DNA of 64,000 nt from Halopenitus sp041821145. GTDB taxonomy: Archaea; Halobacteriota; Halobacteria; Halobacteriales; Haloferacaceae. Both the position numbers and the translations under genes were made by a program. The DNA is taken from contig NZ_JBGUBC010000001.1 of assembly GCF_041821145.1 (NCBI RefSeq), positions 124,001 to 188,000 of the forward strand. The letters run 5' to 3'. This document shows positions 17,855-26,263 of this stretch, one piece after another (the first letter of the stretch is position 1; each line of letters opens with the position of its first letter). The notes beneath the pieces are model-generated. The model ran no database searches, had not been told where the DNA came from, and saw only the letters and a program-made list of their open reading frames with translations.

Positions 17855-19078
17855 TCAACCCAGTTGAATGGTATCGACCGGTTCGGGATCGACGCCATTC
17901 ATCTCGATCTCGCTGAACGTCAGCCCCTTGGCCTCGCCCTTCTCGGTCAGATCGCAGTTATGGCTTGCGCCGATGTATCGGATCTCCTCGTCGTTTCGAA
18001 GCGCTTCAAGTCCCTCGCCAACGGTTTGGACGTCGGTTCCACCGGGATTGGCGATGTCTCGAAGGTTATCACGGATCGCCTGCCCGTCCGCCTCGCCCGC
18101 CCGTTCGGCCGCGAGGGTGATCATGTTGATCGCGTCGTAGGTGTTCGGCGGGAAGATCAGCTCTCCGGGATCACCGGTATCCGTATCCTCCATGAGGCTA
18201 CGGAAGTGACTGTTGGCATCGTTGTCGGGGAGGCGAGGGTTGGACGCGAAGATGCCGTCGGCGATCTCCTCGCCGATACCCTCCAGGAACTCACTACCGA
18301 TGAGGCCGCTGTGGATCATCCACTCACCGCCAAGGTCTTGCTCGAACCACTGGCGGAAGATGTTGGTCGCCTCGTCCTGATAACACCCGTTGAGCACGAC
18401 GTCCGGATCGTCGTTGAACATCGATTCCAGCTCCGAGCGGTAGGACGTCTGCCCCACGTTCGCTCGTTCACGCGTGAGTACCTCCCCGCCGAGTTCCTCG
18501 AAGGCGCTGGCGAACGATTCCGCCAGCCCGATACCGAAGTCGTTGTTCACCACGATCGAGGACGCCGTCTCCATGCCACGGTTCTCGTAGGCGATCGTGG
18601 CAAGTGCCGAGCCAACGAAGGCGTCCGAGGGACGGGTTCGGAAGATCCAATCCGTCTGGTCGAGTTCGGTGAACGCCGGCGAACTGCCGCCGGGGAAGTA
18701 CGTAACCCCGTTTTCCGCCGCGATAGGTGCGATACTCATTCCGACGCCGCTGGAGAGAGGACCGACCATGGCCGGAACGTTTGCCTCCTCCATGAGACGG
18801 TTCGCCGAACGAACGCCAGCGTCGGGGACGCTCTCGGAGTCCTCGTGTTGAACCTCGACGTCGTTGCCGAGAAGGCCGCCGGCGTCGTTGATCTCCTGGA
18901 CGGCAACGTCGGCACCGTCACGGCACGGCGGACCGAGCTCGGATATCGTCCCCGTCACCGGCATGATGACGCCGAGCGTCGTCGTTCCGCCGCTGTCCGA
19001 GCAACCGGCCAGTCCGCTTAAACTTGCCGCGCCTACTCCTCCGATCGTCTTTACTGCATCCCTGCGAGATATTCTCAT
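17855..19078 (-). CDS. livK: Branched-chain amino acid ABC transporter substrate-binding lipoprotein LivK
   Basis: A 407-residue secreted receptor. The N-terminus carries a Tat-like SRRDAVK motif and a lipobox ending LAGC (Cys about residue 25), followed by an Asp/Ser/Gly linker, so it should be exported folded and lipid-anchored at the outer face of the membrane. The mature part has the type I periplasmic-binding fold of the Leu/Ile/Val-binding family (GVIMPVTGTISELGPP, DAGVRSANRLMEEANVPAMVGPL, NTYDAINMI). It is the first gene of the operon. A TTTAAGTAG promoter element lies near 19107-19115. Confidence 0.93.
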   Translation of the reverse strand: MRISRRDAVKTIGGVGAASLSGLAGCSDSGGTTTLGVIMPVTGTISELGPPCRDGADVAVQEINDAGGLLGNDVEVQHEDSESVPDAGVRSANRLMEEANVPAMVGPLSSGVGMSIAPIAAENGVTYFPGGSSPAFTELDQTDWIFRTRPSDAFVGSALATIAYENRGMETASSIVVNNDFGIGLAESFASAFEELGGEVLTRERANVGQTSYRSELESMFNDDPDVVLNGCYQDEATNIFRQWFEQDLGGEWMIHSGLIGSEFLEGIGEEIADGIFASNPRLPDNDANSHFRSLMEDTDTGDPGELIFPPNTYDAINMITLAAERAGEADGQAIRDNLRDIANPGGTDVQTVGEGLEALRNDEEIRYIGASHNCDLTEKGEAKGLTFSEIEMNGVDPEPVDTIQLG

Positions 19079-19322
19079 ACGAGATCCATTCGTGCGGATT
19101 AGACACGACTACTTAAATTTTGTTAGATTGATCGTGATATAGGGGAGAAATTACCGAGCATCAGCGACGATGGACGGTGCCGTTCCTCACGTCGGAAGCT
19201 CATCTCGAAACAGCCTCGCGAGCGTCTCAAAACGGCCGAGGCTCATCGTGGAACGGACCCACGATCGTCTCGGAACGGCCCGCGAAAACGCTTTAGGCGG
19301 GTAGCCCGTGGTATTTCCCAGC

Positions 19323-20054
19323 ATGGACCTTCGAGTGTGTGGTGATCTTGCCCCCGATCCGTTTCTGAGCGCGGCGGATCTCTTCGAGACCGAGTTCACG
19401 ATCGAGGATCCGGTCCGCGTTCGCGTGCGCGAGGATCCCGACGAACGAACCTGGGCTGCCCACTACCCGGAGTATCACGTCCTTACCATCTCCAGGCGGG
19501 CAGCGACGAGCGCGATGGCCCGCGAACTCGCCGTCCACGAGTTCGCACACATGGTCCGTCACGAGGAGTCCCACCCATCCCACACTCAGTCGACCGAGGA
19601 GGCGCTGTATCTCGGCCTTGCCGGCGAGTCGATCGAACGGCGAAAGCTCGCGCATTGTTATCAGATCGCAAACCACATGAAGGACATCTACGCCGACGAC
19701 ATCACCCTCTCCGTGACACCCGCCGACAAGCTACTCGGATTCCTCGAGTCGACGCTTGCCGCCGCGATCGCCGACCGGCCCACGCCGCCACGTCCGGGTA
19801 GCGAGCCGGCCACACGGGGTGCCGATCCGGAGATAACGGCGGTCAACGCCGCCTTCGCGCTGGCGCTCGTGGAGCGGCACGAACTCGCCGATCGCGACCA
19901 CCGACTGTACGATCTCGCACGAGCAGCCGGCAGCGACGCACCGGCGATCGACGTCGCGAATTTCAAGCGACGCTTCCTCTCGCTCGGTCCCGATCCCTCC
20001 GAAAGCGACTACCGAAAGGCGCTCGTGGACGCGACGCGTGCGTACGCGGTTTAA
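19323..20054 (+). CDS. DUF5781 family protein with HEFAH metallopeptidase-like motif
   Basis: A 243-residue soluble protein. It resembles a haloarchaeal family I recall as DUF5781, with long conserved blocks (VREDPDERTWAAHYPEYHV, SRRAATSAMARELAVHEFAHMVRHE, HCYQIANHMKDIYADDITLSV). HEFAH (about residues 75-79) is a perfect HExxH zinc-peptidase motif, and downstream HPSHTQSTEEALYLGLAGE could supply a third ligand, but peptidase activity is unproven. ATG 19323 (MDLRVCGD) is preferred over 19308. It is convergent with the PQQ-type dehydrogenase. Confidence 0.8.
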   Translation: MDLRVCGDLAPDPFLSAADLFETEFTIEDPVRVRVREDPDERTWAAHYPEYHVLTISRRAATSAMARELAVHEFAHMVRHEESHPSHTQSTEEALYLGLAGESIERRKLAHCYQIANHMKDIYADDITLSVTPADKLLGFLESTLAAAIADRPTPPRPGSEPATRGADPEITAVNAAFALALVERHELADRDHRLYDLARAAGSDAPAIDVANFKRRFLSLGPDPSESDYRKALVDATRAYAV

Positions 20055-20108
20055 GACCGCCATGTCGTGAACAGGCCACCGGTCACGAACACACCACCGA
20101 CCACGACT

Positions 20109-21536
20109 TCAGGCGGGCGTGATCCGAACCAACCGGTCGTCACCTTCCTTGGGGAACCCGTCGTCCGCTCGGCCGTCCCGGTTCGAGGTGATCGCGTACA
20201 CGTCGCCGTTCGGCCCCTGTTCGAGGTGGCGGATCCGGCCGAGTTCGTCCGCCAGTGTGTGGTGGGCCACGGCGTCGTAGTCCTCGTTCATCCAGTCGGC
20301 GTCATAGCGAGTCCCACCGGTTGCCGCGGAGGCGGGCTCGCCGTCGGCCGGATAGACGGTGACGATGTTGACCCGCTGGGAGGCGAGCCCGCCGACGAGC
20401 AACCGGTTCGACCAGGAGGGGACCCCGTCGCCGGTGTAGAAGACGCATCCCGGCGGAGCCCACCCCTCGTCGGGGCCGGTGTTGACGACCGGTCGGGCAT
20501 AGTCGGTTCCCGGATACGTCTCGCCGTCGCGAGCGCGCTCGTCCTCGGAGCCCCACCCGTGATTTTCACCCGGCCGTAACACCATCACCTCGTCGCGATT
20601 TGCGGGGCCGTGTTCGGTGACGATCGGCGTTCCGTCAGGGAGAAAGTCGATCCCCTGGGGATTGCGGTGGCCGTAGGTGTACACCCGCGGATCGCCGCCA
20701 ATATCGGGGTTCCCATCGGGCGCACTTCCGTCGGGTTCGAGCCGCAACACCTTGCCTGCGAGCGAGGACGGGTCCTGGGGGAGCGGGTCGTCGGTTCCGA
20801 CGTCGGTCATCGATCCCGCATCACCGGTGGTCACCCACAGGTGGTTCGCCGGGCCGAAGGCGATCCGCGAGCCGTTGTGAATGATCTCGTTGCCCGGAAT
20901 CGGGTCGATCACGACCGTCTCGGTTTCGCCCGGATCGTCCGCGGAGACGTCGAAGTAGGAGAGCCGATTCACATACGGGTCGCCGCCAGGAGTCGCCGCC
21001 TCCCCCTCATACGTGTAGATCGCGTACACGAGCGGGACGTCCGGGTAGTTCGGATGAACGGCAAGGCCCATCAGGCCGCCCTCGCTGCCGGCCTCCCACC
21101 AGCCACCCTCCTCGCCGGGAGCGATCGAATCGGCGTGATCGATCACGTCCGCGGTCGCAACGGTCTCAAGCGTCGAGGAATCGTATCGCGAGATCCGACC
21201 CACACGTTCCGTCACGAAAAGGTCGCCGTCAGGAGCAAACGCCAGGTCCCAGGGGATCTCCAGCCCCTCGATCACCGTCTCGATTTCGACGTCGAGCGTC
21301 GGAGGATCAGTCGGGGGTGACCAATCGGGGTCGTAGCCGTCCCACGACTCGACGTCATGCGTGACCGAGAGGTCGTAGTTGGGATCGGGAACCGGCGTCA
21401 CGTCGGAGGATCCGTCGGCGGTCGAGGTTCCGTTCCCGTTCGTCGATCCATCGGGTGCCGAACAGCCCGCGAGGCCAGCGAGGCCGACGGCACTCGCGGC
21501 AGTGGACGCGAGAAATCGGCGGCGGGTCGATCGCAT
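20109..21536 (-). CDS. PQQ-dependent sugar dehydrogenase family lipoprotein (Gdh/Asd-like)
   Basis: A 475-residue exported protein. A twin-arginine signal (RSTRRRFLAS) and lipobox (LAGC) are followed by a Gly/Ser/Asp linker. The mature part is the six-bladed propeller of soluble aldose dehydrogenases: LEIPWDLAFAPDGDLFVTER, GLMGLAVHPNYPD, GSRIAFGPANHLWVTTGDAG, TYGHRNPQGIDFLPDG (PQQ-binding region), VTEHGP, DEVMVLRPGENHGW and a final LVRITPA. It probably oxidises sugars outside the cell. No PQQ biosynthesis genes are visible here, so the cofactor would come from elsewhere, or the propeller has another role. Confidence 0.85.
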   Translation of the reverse strand: MRSTRRRFLASTAASAVGLAGLAGCSAPDGSTNGNGTSTADGSSDVTPVPDPNYDLSVTHDVESWDGYDPDWSPPTDPPTLDVEIETVIEGLEIPWDLAFAPDGDLFVTERVGRISRYDSSTLETVATADVIDHADSIAPGEEGGWWEAGSEGGLMGLAVHPNYPDVPLVYAIYTYEGEAATPGGDPYVNRLSYFDVSADDPGETETVVIDPIPGNEIIHNGSRIAFGPANHLWVTTGDAGSMTDVGTDDPLPQDPSSLAGKVLRLEPDGSAPDGNPDIGGDPRVYTYGHRNPQGIDFLPDGTPIVTEHGPANRDEVMVLRPGENHGWGSEDERARDGETYPGTDYARPVVNTGPDEGWAPPGCVFYTGDGVPSWSNRLLVGGLASQRVNIVTVYPADGEPASAATGGTRYDADWMNEDYDAVAHHTLADELGRIRHLEQGPNGDVYAITSNRDGRADDGFPKEGDDRLVRITPA

Positions 21537-21663
21537 ATCGACGGCTTGCGCGAGCGGGCGGTAAAACGTACCGTTCGGCGAACACCCGAGGCGCTACGGG
21601 ACGTGGAGCGAAAGAACGGGAAAAGAAGAGCAGAACGGACGCAGAAACGTCGCGTTGGCCGGT

Positions 21664-22302
21664 CTAGCGGGCCGCGGCGGCGACGCGCTCGCGCTCCTTC
21701 TTCTGGGAGATAGCGTAGGTCTCGACGTCGTAGTCGGCCGCGCCGATGAGCTGGTGGGCCAGCGCCTCGGCAGCGGGCGTCGTGGACTTGTAGGTCGCCG
21801 ACTGGACGCCGTCGGAGATGAACTTGAGTGCCTGGTCGACGCGGCGCTGGGGTGCAACGTCGACGGCCTTCGGCACCGAGATACCGCCGTATTTGAGACG
21901 CACGGTCTCCTCGCGCGGGGCTGCGTTCTCGACGGCTGTCACGAGCACCTGCACCGGGTTCTCCTCGGTGCGGTCGTGGACGATGTCGAGGGCGTCACGG
22001 ACGATCCGGGTCGCCTGCTGTTTCTTGCCCGTGTTCTCCTCGGTCTGCATGAGACGGTTGATCAACCGCTCGACGAGGGAGAGCTCGGATTTCTTGAACT
22101 GCTTGGAGGCGTGACGGCCCATCGTGTGGGCGATCGGCGTCACGTTCATGTACCGCTTCGTCGAGGGGTCCTCGTAGGCGATCTCCGAGACGTCCCAGAC
22201 GCCGAACAACTGGGCGTTCTCGGTTGCCGTCTCGCTGTCGGCCGGCGCGTCAGGCTCGGGAGTCTGTGCCTCCTCGGCGTCGGGCTCCTCGCTGTCGCTC
22301 AT
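21664..22302 (-). CDS. rpsG: 30S ribosomal protein S7
   Basis: A 212-residue archaeal uS7 with an acidic, Ala/Pro/Glu-rich N-terminal tail of about 30 residues common in haloarchaea. Core motifs are VERLINRLMQTEENTGKK, NPVQVLVTAVENAAPREETV and the C-terminal KKERERVAAAAR. It nucleates assembly of the 30S head. Its ATG overlaps the rpsL stop (ATGA), so the two are coupled. Confidence 0.97.
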   Translation of the reverse strand: MSDSEEPDAEEAQTPEPDAPADSETATENAQLFGVWDVSEIAYEDPSTKRYMNVTPIAHTMGRHASKQFKKSELSLVERLINRLMQTEENTGKKQQATRIVRDALDIVHDRTEENPVQVLVTAVENAAPREETVRLKYGGISVPKAVDVAPQRRVDQALKFISDGVQSATYKSTTPAAEALAHQLIGAADYDVETYAISQKKERERVAAAAR

Positions 22303-22727
22303 CTGACGGGTTTCTCCGCGTTTCCACGAACCAGTTCGATCATCGATACGCCGTTGACCTTCTCGACTTTGTAGTTGACGCCCGAAAGGTCGCCCATCGC
22401 GCGACCCTTCGCGCCGCCAATACCGGCGATCGTGACCTCGTCGTGCTCGTCGATAAAGGAGATCGCGCCGTCGCCGGGACAGAAGGCGGTGACCTGCTTA
22501 CCGTTTTTGATCAGCTGGACCCGAACGCATTTTCGGATCGCTGAGTTGGGCTGTTTCGCCTCGATTCCGACCTTCTCTAACACGATCCCGCGACCCTGCG
22601 GGGCGCCCTCGAGTGGGTCGGATTTCGTCTTGAGCCCGCGCTCGCGCCGAGCGTACTCGGTGTCGGACCAGCGTCGTTTCTGCCGGTCTTGTTTGAGCTT
22701 ACGGGCCGCGTACTTACCGTTCGCCAT
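22299..22727 (-). CDS. rpsL: 30S ribosomal protein S12
   Basis: A 142-residue archaeal uS12 of standard length. It is positioned at the decoding centre and shows the conserved PNSAIRKCVRVQLIKNGK and the loop CPGDGAISFIDEHDEV. It overlaps rpsG by four bases. A GTTTAAGTA box at 22752-22760 lies about 29 bases before the ATG and would drive the rpsL-rpsG unit. Confidence 0.97.
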   Translation of the reverse strand: MANGKYAARKLKQDRQKRRWSDTEYARRERGLKTKSDPLEGAPQGRGIVLEKVGIEAKQPNSAIRKCVRVQLIKNGKQVTAFCPGDGAISFIDEHDEVTIAGIGGAKGRAMGDLSGVNYKVEKVNGVSMIELVRGNAEKPVR

Positions 22728-23039
22728 CGTACCTTTCCTTCCGAACGGAGATACTTAAACGCCCGCTTTCTCGATCGGCGAGACTCCCTCAGATCGGTCG
22801 ATCGGTGCCTCTCGCCGGTTTTGAACGTGTTTCGGGGATCGAAAACGCGGTCTCTCTGGTCCGATAAGCAAGTAACGAGCACACAGCGGTCGTCTCGTAG
22901 CGTGAGGCCAACTCGGGACGAGTGCCGATGAACCTGGCTACCGGTACTGAGACGGGTGGACGGTGTCCCGAGGAACGACGAAGGATAAGTGACGATTTCA
23001 CGAACCCGGACGCGGACGAGGAGTTGAAGCCGGGACCGG
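22728..23039. other. Intergenic region upstream of rpsL
   Basis: About 310 bases without a convincing gene. The rpsL TATA element is at 22752-22760. Nothing else recognisable is seen; short open frames on both strands look like chance in GC-rich DNA. Confidence 0.55.
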
Positions 23040-23423
23040 TCAGTAGTCGGGAGCCTCGTCCTCGACGGAGCGTTTCATCGATTCGCGCCGCGATTTGGCG
23101 TCGCGGCCCGTCGCCTCAAGCAGGAAGTCGTTTTTCGCATCGACGGCGTCCGCGGCCGCATCGGCATTCCCCTCGGCGATGACCTCCTCTGCGGGACGCT
23201 CCTCGAAATGGACGGCGAGTCTGTCCTTTTTGCCGTCGTAGCTGGCCACGCCGGCGAGGATCCGGTCGAAAACCGGATTGTCCGGGTCCTCAACGACGTA
23301 CAGTTCGTGACCGTCGTGTTCCTCCGTGTCGGTGACCTCGCCGAAGTACTCTTCGACCGACGCCTTCAGATCGGGCATACGATCCTCGAGGTACTCGCCT
23401 CGACGCATCTTGTACTGTTTCAT
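23040..23423 (-). CDS. DUF5611-type haloarchaeal protein
   Basis: A 127-residue acidic cytoplasmic protein starting MKQYKMRRGEYLEDRMPDL. The conserved N-terminal block, followed by EYFGEVTDTEE and DRLAVHFEERPAEEVIAEG, fits a small haloarchaeal family I recall as DUF5611, of unknown function. The C-terminal third is helical and charged (DAKNDFLLEATGRDAKSRRES). ATG 23423 is used because the longer frame to 23465 adds non-conserved residues. Confidence 0.72.
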   Translation of the reverse strand: MKQYKMRRGEYLEDRMPDLKASVEEYFGEVTDTEEHDGHELYVVEDPDNPVFDRILAGVASYDGKKDRLAVHFEERPAEEVIAEGNADAAADAVDAKNDFLLEATGRDAKSRRESMKRSVEDEAPDY

Positions 23424-23539
23424 TGCCGCGACGTTCGAAAGCCGACGGTAAACCCCTTTCGTCACGGACCATACCCGCGCGATCGATCAACCGTCGTGAG
23501 AGAACACGGCGAGGGATCACTCCACGAACGACGAGCCGG

Positions 23540-24754
23540 TCAGGAGTCCCCGAGCGGCTGTTCCGCGATGTATCCGCGCTTACACTCCGGGCAGATGTCG
23601 CCCGCCCGCATCGAACTCTCGCCGGCCGGCTGAACCAGTCCGCACTCCGGACAGAAGTATTCGGTGGGAACCTCCCCGGACTCGGTGGCAAGCTCGACCG
23701 TCCTCGCCGCGGTTATCCCCGGATCGTCCACGGTTTCGTCACCGGAATCACCGACGGGACCCGCCGCGCTTGCGGCAGCGGCGGGCTCTCTAGATGGGCG
23801 CTCTATGACCTCCGTCTCCTCGTCGTAGTCGATCGGTCCGTCCGCCTCCGGAGTCAATCCGCCGCCGAAGGAGACCGTCGGCTGGCCGTCGGCGTCGCCG
23901 TCCGCATCCCCGTAGTTCGCATCGAATCCCTCGTCCTCGCCGTGGCGCTCCGGCCAGGGAGTGTGTTTCCCATCGGGGTTGGGATCCGGCACCTCGCGCG
24001 AGCGCTCCCCCCGATCGGAGGCCGACCATTCGCCGCGCCCTCTCCCATCCTCGCCCGCAGTCACGGCGGTCGAGTCACCCGCTTCGCCTTTCGATCCGGC
24101 TGTCTCGGTCGGGCCGGCCGATTCGTCGGGAGCGGCCGATTCGTCGGGCTCGTCCGCGAGGATGATCCCGTCGTCGGCCTCCGCAGCGTCGTCGCTCTCC
24201 ACGGAGTCCGCTCCCGCCTCCGGGTTCGCCTCCGGTTCGGGCGTGCCGGTCGGCGGCGAATCAGTCCCCGTTCCGTCGCCTCCACCGCCGAGTTCACCGT
24301 CGGTTTCCTCGATTATCTCGGCATCCTCCTCAGTTGACGCCGGCGCGTCGTTCGCCGCGACCGACGTCGACGCATCCGGGTTTGCCGTGTCCACACTCTC
24401 CGGGGCGGCACCGACGTCATCATTCGATGAAGCCGTATCGGGGGTGGGCGTGGGTGTCCGATCGGAAGTCGGTTCCCCACCGCCTCGTGCCGGTCCGGGG
24501 CCGTCGCTGGTCCGCCCCGTCTCGCCGTCGGAGTCGACACCAGTCCGGCTCGGATCGTCGATGCCGGCCGCCGCGGCCGCCAACTGTTCGAGGGTGGTGA
24601 CTTCCTTGTTCTCGCTGACGACGCGGCGCTCGCCACACCGGTCGCACTCCTCGATCTCGCGGACGGTGATGACGACCTGGTCGCCCTCCTCCTCACGCTC
24701 GCGCTCGACCGTCGGTTCCCCGAAGTCGTGCCCGAGCAGACACCTGAGTCCCAT
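23540..24754 (-). CDS. Zinc-ribbon protein with long disordered acidic linker
   Basis: A 404-residue protein in three parts. The N-terminal block (MGLRCLLGHDFGEP ... EECDRCGERRVVSENKEVT) contains a CxxC zinc knuckle. A central stretch of about 270 residues is rich in Asp, Glu, Gly, Pro, Ser and Thr and must be disordered. The C-terminal zinc ribbon is EYFCPECGLVQ ... GDICPECKRGYIAEQ, with two CxxC pairs. The family is widespread in haloarchaea (possibly DUF7093) but has no known function. ATG 24754 is chosen because the N-terminal MGLRCLLGH is conserved and the extension to 24895 overlaps the divergent promoter. Confidence 0.75.
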   Translation of the reverse strand: MGLRCLLGHDFGEPTVEREREEEGDQVVITVREIEECDRCGERRVVSENKEVTTLEQLAAAAAGIDDPSRTGVDSDGETGRTSDGPGPARGGGEPTSDRTPTPTPDTASSNDDVGAAPESVDTANPDASTSVAANDAPASTEEDAEIIEETDGELGGGGDGTGTDSPPTGTPEPEANPEAGADSVESDDAAEADDGIILADEPDESAAPDESAGPTETAGSKGEAGDSTAVTAGEDGRGRGEWSASDRGERSREVPDPNPDGKHTPWPERHGEDEGFDANYGDADGDADGQPTVSFGGGLTPEADGPIDYDEETEVIERPSREPAAAASAAGPVGDSGDETVDDPGITAARTVELATESGEVPTEYFCPECGLVQPAGESSMRAGDICPECKRGYIAEQPLGDS

Positions 24755-24904
24755 TTGTCGTTCCCTGGGCGGTCCGAACGTAAAAAACGTCGCCGTCCGC
24801 GTCTGACGTGCGTCGGACGGAACGGCAGCGATCGGCCCTCGTCGAGTCCCGCCGACCGCGACGAGCGGCGGCCCGACGCGAGCGGAGCGAGTCATGTGCC
24901 AACG

Positions 24905-24910
24905 TTTATT
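24905..24910 (+). promoter_or_regulatory. TATA box of the LarA-like gene
   Basis: TTTATT centred about 27 bases before ATG 24935, consistent with a leaderless transcript. Confidence 0.5.
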
Positions 24911-24934
24911 GGGTCATCCATCCCTCTATCGAAT

Positions 24935-26263
24935 ATGACCGACGACGAGACGACGACCGATCTCGTGATCCCCGACGATCGCGTCTTCGAGACCTGTGGC
25001 CCGACCGAATTTCCCCGAGTCGGAGTGATCGAACAGCAATGGGAGACCGATCCGATTCCCGAACCACAGATCGCAGCCGAGGCGAGCACGGCGGTCGAGG
25101 AACTCGATCTCGAGGACGTACCGGCCGGCGGCGAGGTCGCTGTCGGTGCCGGATCACGTGGCATCGCGAACGTTCCCGAGATCGTTCGCGGCGTCGTGGA
25201 GGGGCTTTCCGACCGCGGCTACGAGCCGTTCGTATTTCCGGCGATGGGCAGCCACGGCGGCGCGAGCGCGGAGGGACAACGTGAGAAGCTCGCCGCGCTC
25301 GGCGTCACCGAGGAGACGGTTGGCTGTGAGATCCGCGCGACGATGGAGACGGAGATCATCGGCGAGACGGAAGATCACGAGGTGGCAGTCCACGCCGACG
25401 CCAACGCCGCGGCGGCCGACGCGATCGTTCCGGTGAACCGCGTGAAGCCGCACACTGACTTCGACGGCGACGTCGAAAGCGGCCTCTCGAAAATGCTCGT
25501 CATCGGCATGGGCAAACAGAAAGGCGCCCAGACCGCTCACCGATGGGCGCTCGACTGGAGCTTCCGCAACATGCTCCCGGAGATAGCGTCGTTGATCATC
25601 GACCGGCTTCCGGTGGTCGGCGGGGTCGCGATCGTCGAGGACCTCCACGACGACACCACGATCATCGAGGGAGTCCCCCCCGAAGGGTTCCTCTCGCGGG
25701 AGGCCGAACTGCTCGAGATCGCCTACAAGCAGCTTCCCACGCTCCCGTTTGACGAACTCGACGTACTCGTGCTCGACCAGATGGGCAAGGACATAAGCGG
25801 ACCCGGGATGGACCCGAACGTGCTCCACAGACGTCCGTACGAGCCGGAACCGATCCTCGAACGTCCGCGGTACACGCGCGTGTATACCCGGTCGCTCACC
25901 GAGCCCTCACACGGCAACACGGTCGGGATCGGTCTTGCGGACCTGATCCACGCGGACCTGCTTGATGCCATGGAACCCGAGAAGGGATTCACCAACGCGG
26001 TGACTGCGAGCACGCTCCGAGGAATTCGGACGCCGACCACCGTCGCGACGGATCGGGCCGGGCTGACCGTCTGTCTGTCGACGATCGGCGTGAGTGACCC
26101 CGAAAGCGTTCGGCTCGTTCGTGCACGCGACACGATGCATCTGGGAACGCTCGTCGCGAGCGAGGCGCTCGTCGAGGAGGCACGCGAGCGTGAGGATCTG
26201 CGCGTCGTCGCCGAACCCGAGCCGATCGACTTCGAAAACGACGACCTTACCCAATTCCCCTAG
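24935..26263 (+). CDS. LarA/DUF2088-family (nickel-dependent lactate racemase-like) protein
   Basis: A 442-residue protein with the LarA N-terminal domain pattern: VAVGAGSRGIANVPEIV, PAMGSHGGASAEGQREKL, VNRVKPHTDFDGDVESGLSKM and GMGKQKGAQTAHRW. These include the His and Lys positions that hold the nickel-pincer cofactor in true LarA. It may racemise or epimerise a 2-hydroxy acid. No LarB, LarC or LarE cofactor-maturation genes are nearby, so substrate and even cofactor use are uncertain. Its stop codon overlaps the convergent ffh stop in a CTAG palindrome. Confidence 0.8.
   Translation: MTDDETTTDLVIPDDRVFETCGPTEFPRVGVIEQQWETDPIPEPQIAAEASTAVEELDLEDVPAGGEVAVGAGSRGIANVPEIVRGVVEGLSDRGYEPFVFPAMGSHGGASAEGQREKLAALGVTEETVGCEIRATMETEIIGETEDHEVAVHADANAAAADAIVPVNRVKPHTDFDGDVESGLSKMLVIGMGKQKGAQTAHRWALDWSFRNMLPEIASLIIDRLPVVGGVAIVEDLHDDTTIIEGVPPEGFLSREAELLEIAYKQLPTLPFDELDVLVLDQMGKDISGPGMDPNVLHRRPYEPEPILERPRYTRVYTRSLTEPSHGNTVGIGLADLIHADLLDAMEPEKGFTNAVTASTLRGIRTPTTVATDRAGLTVCLSTIGVSDPESVRLVRARDTMHLGTLVASEALVEEAREREDLRVVAEPEPIDFENDDLTQFP

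Noticed and set aside
17375..19021. 548-codon plus-strand open frame
   Set aside because: Antisense to livH and livK.
23290..23691. Minus-strand frame overlapping the DUF5611-type gene
   Set aside because: Arg/Ser/Pro-rich shadow in another frame.
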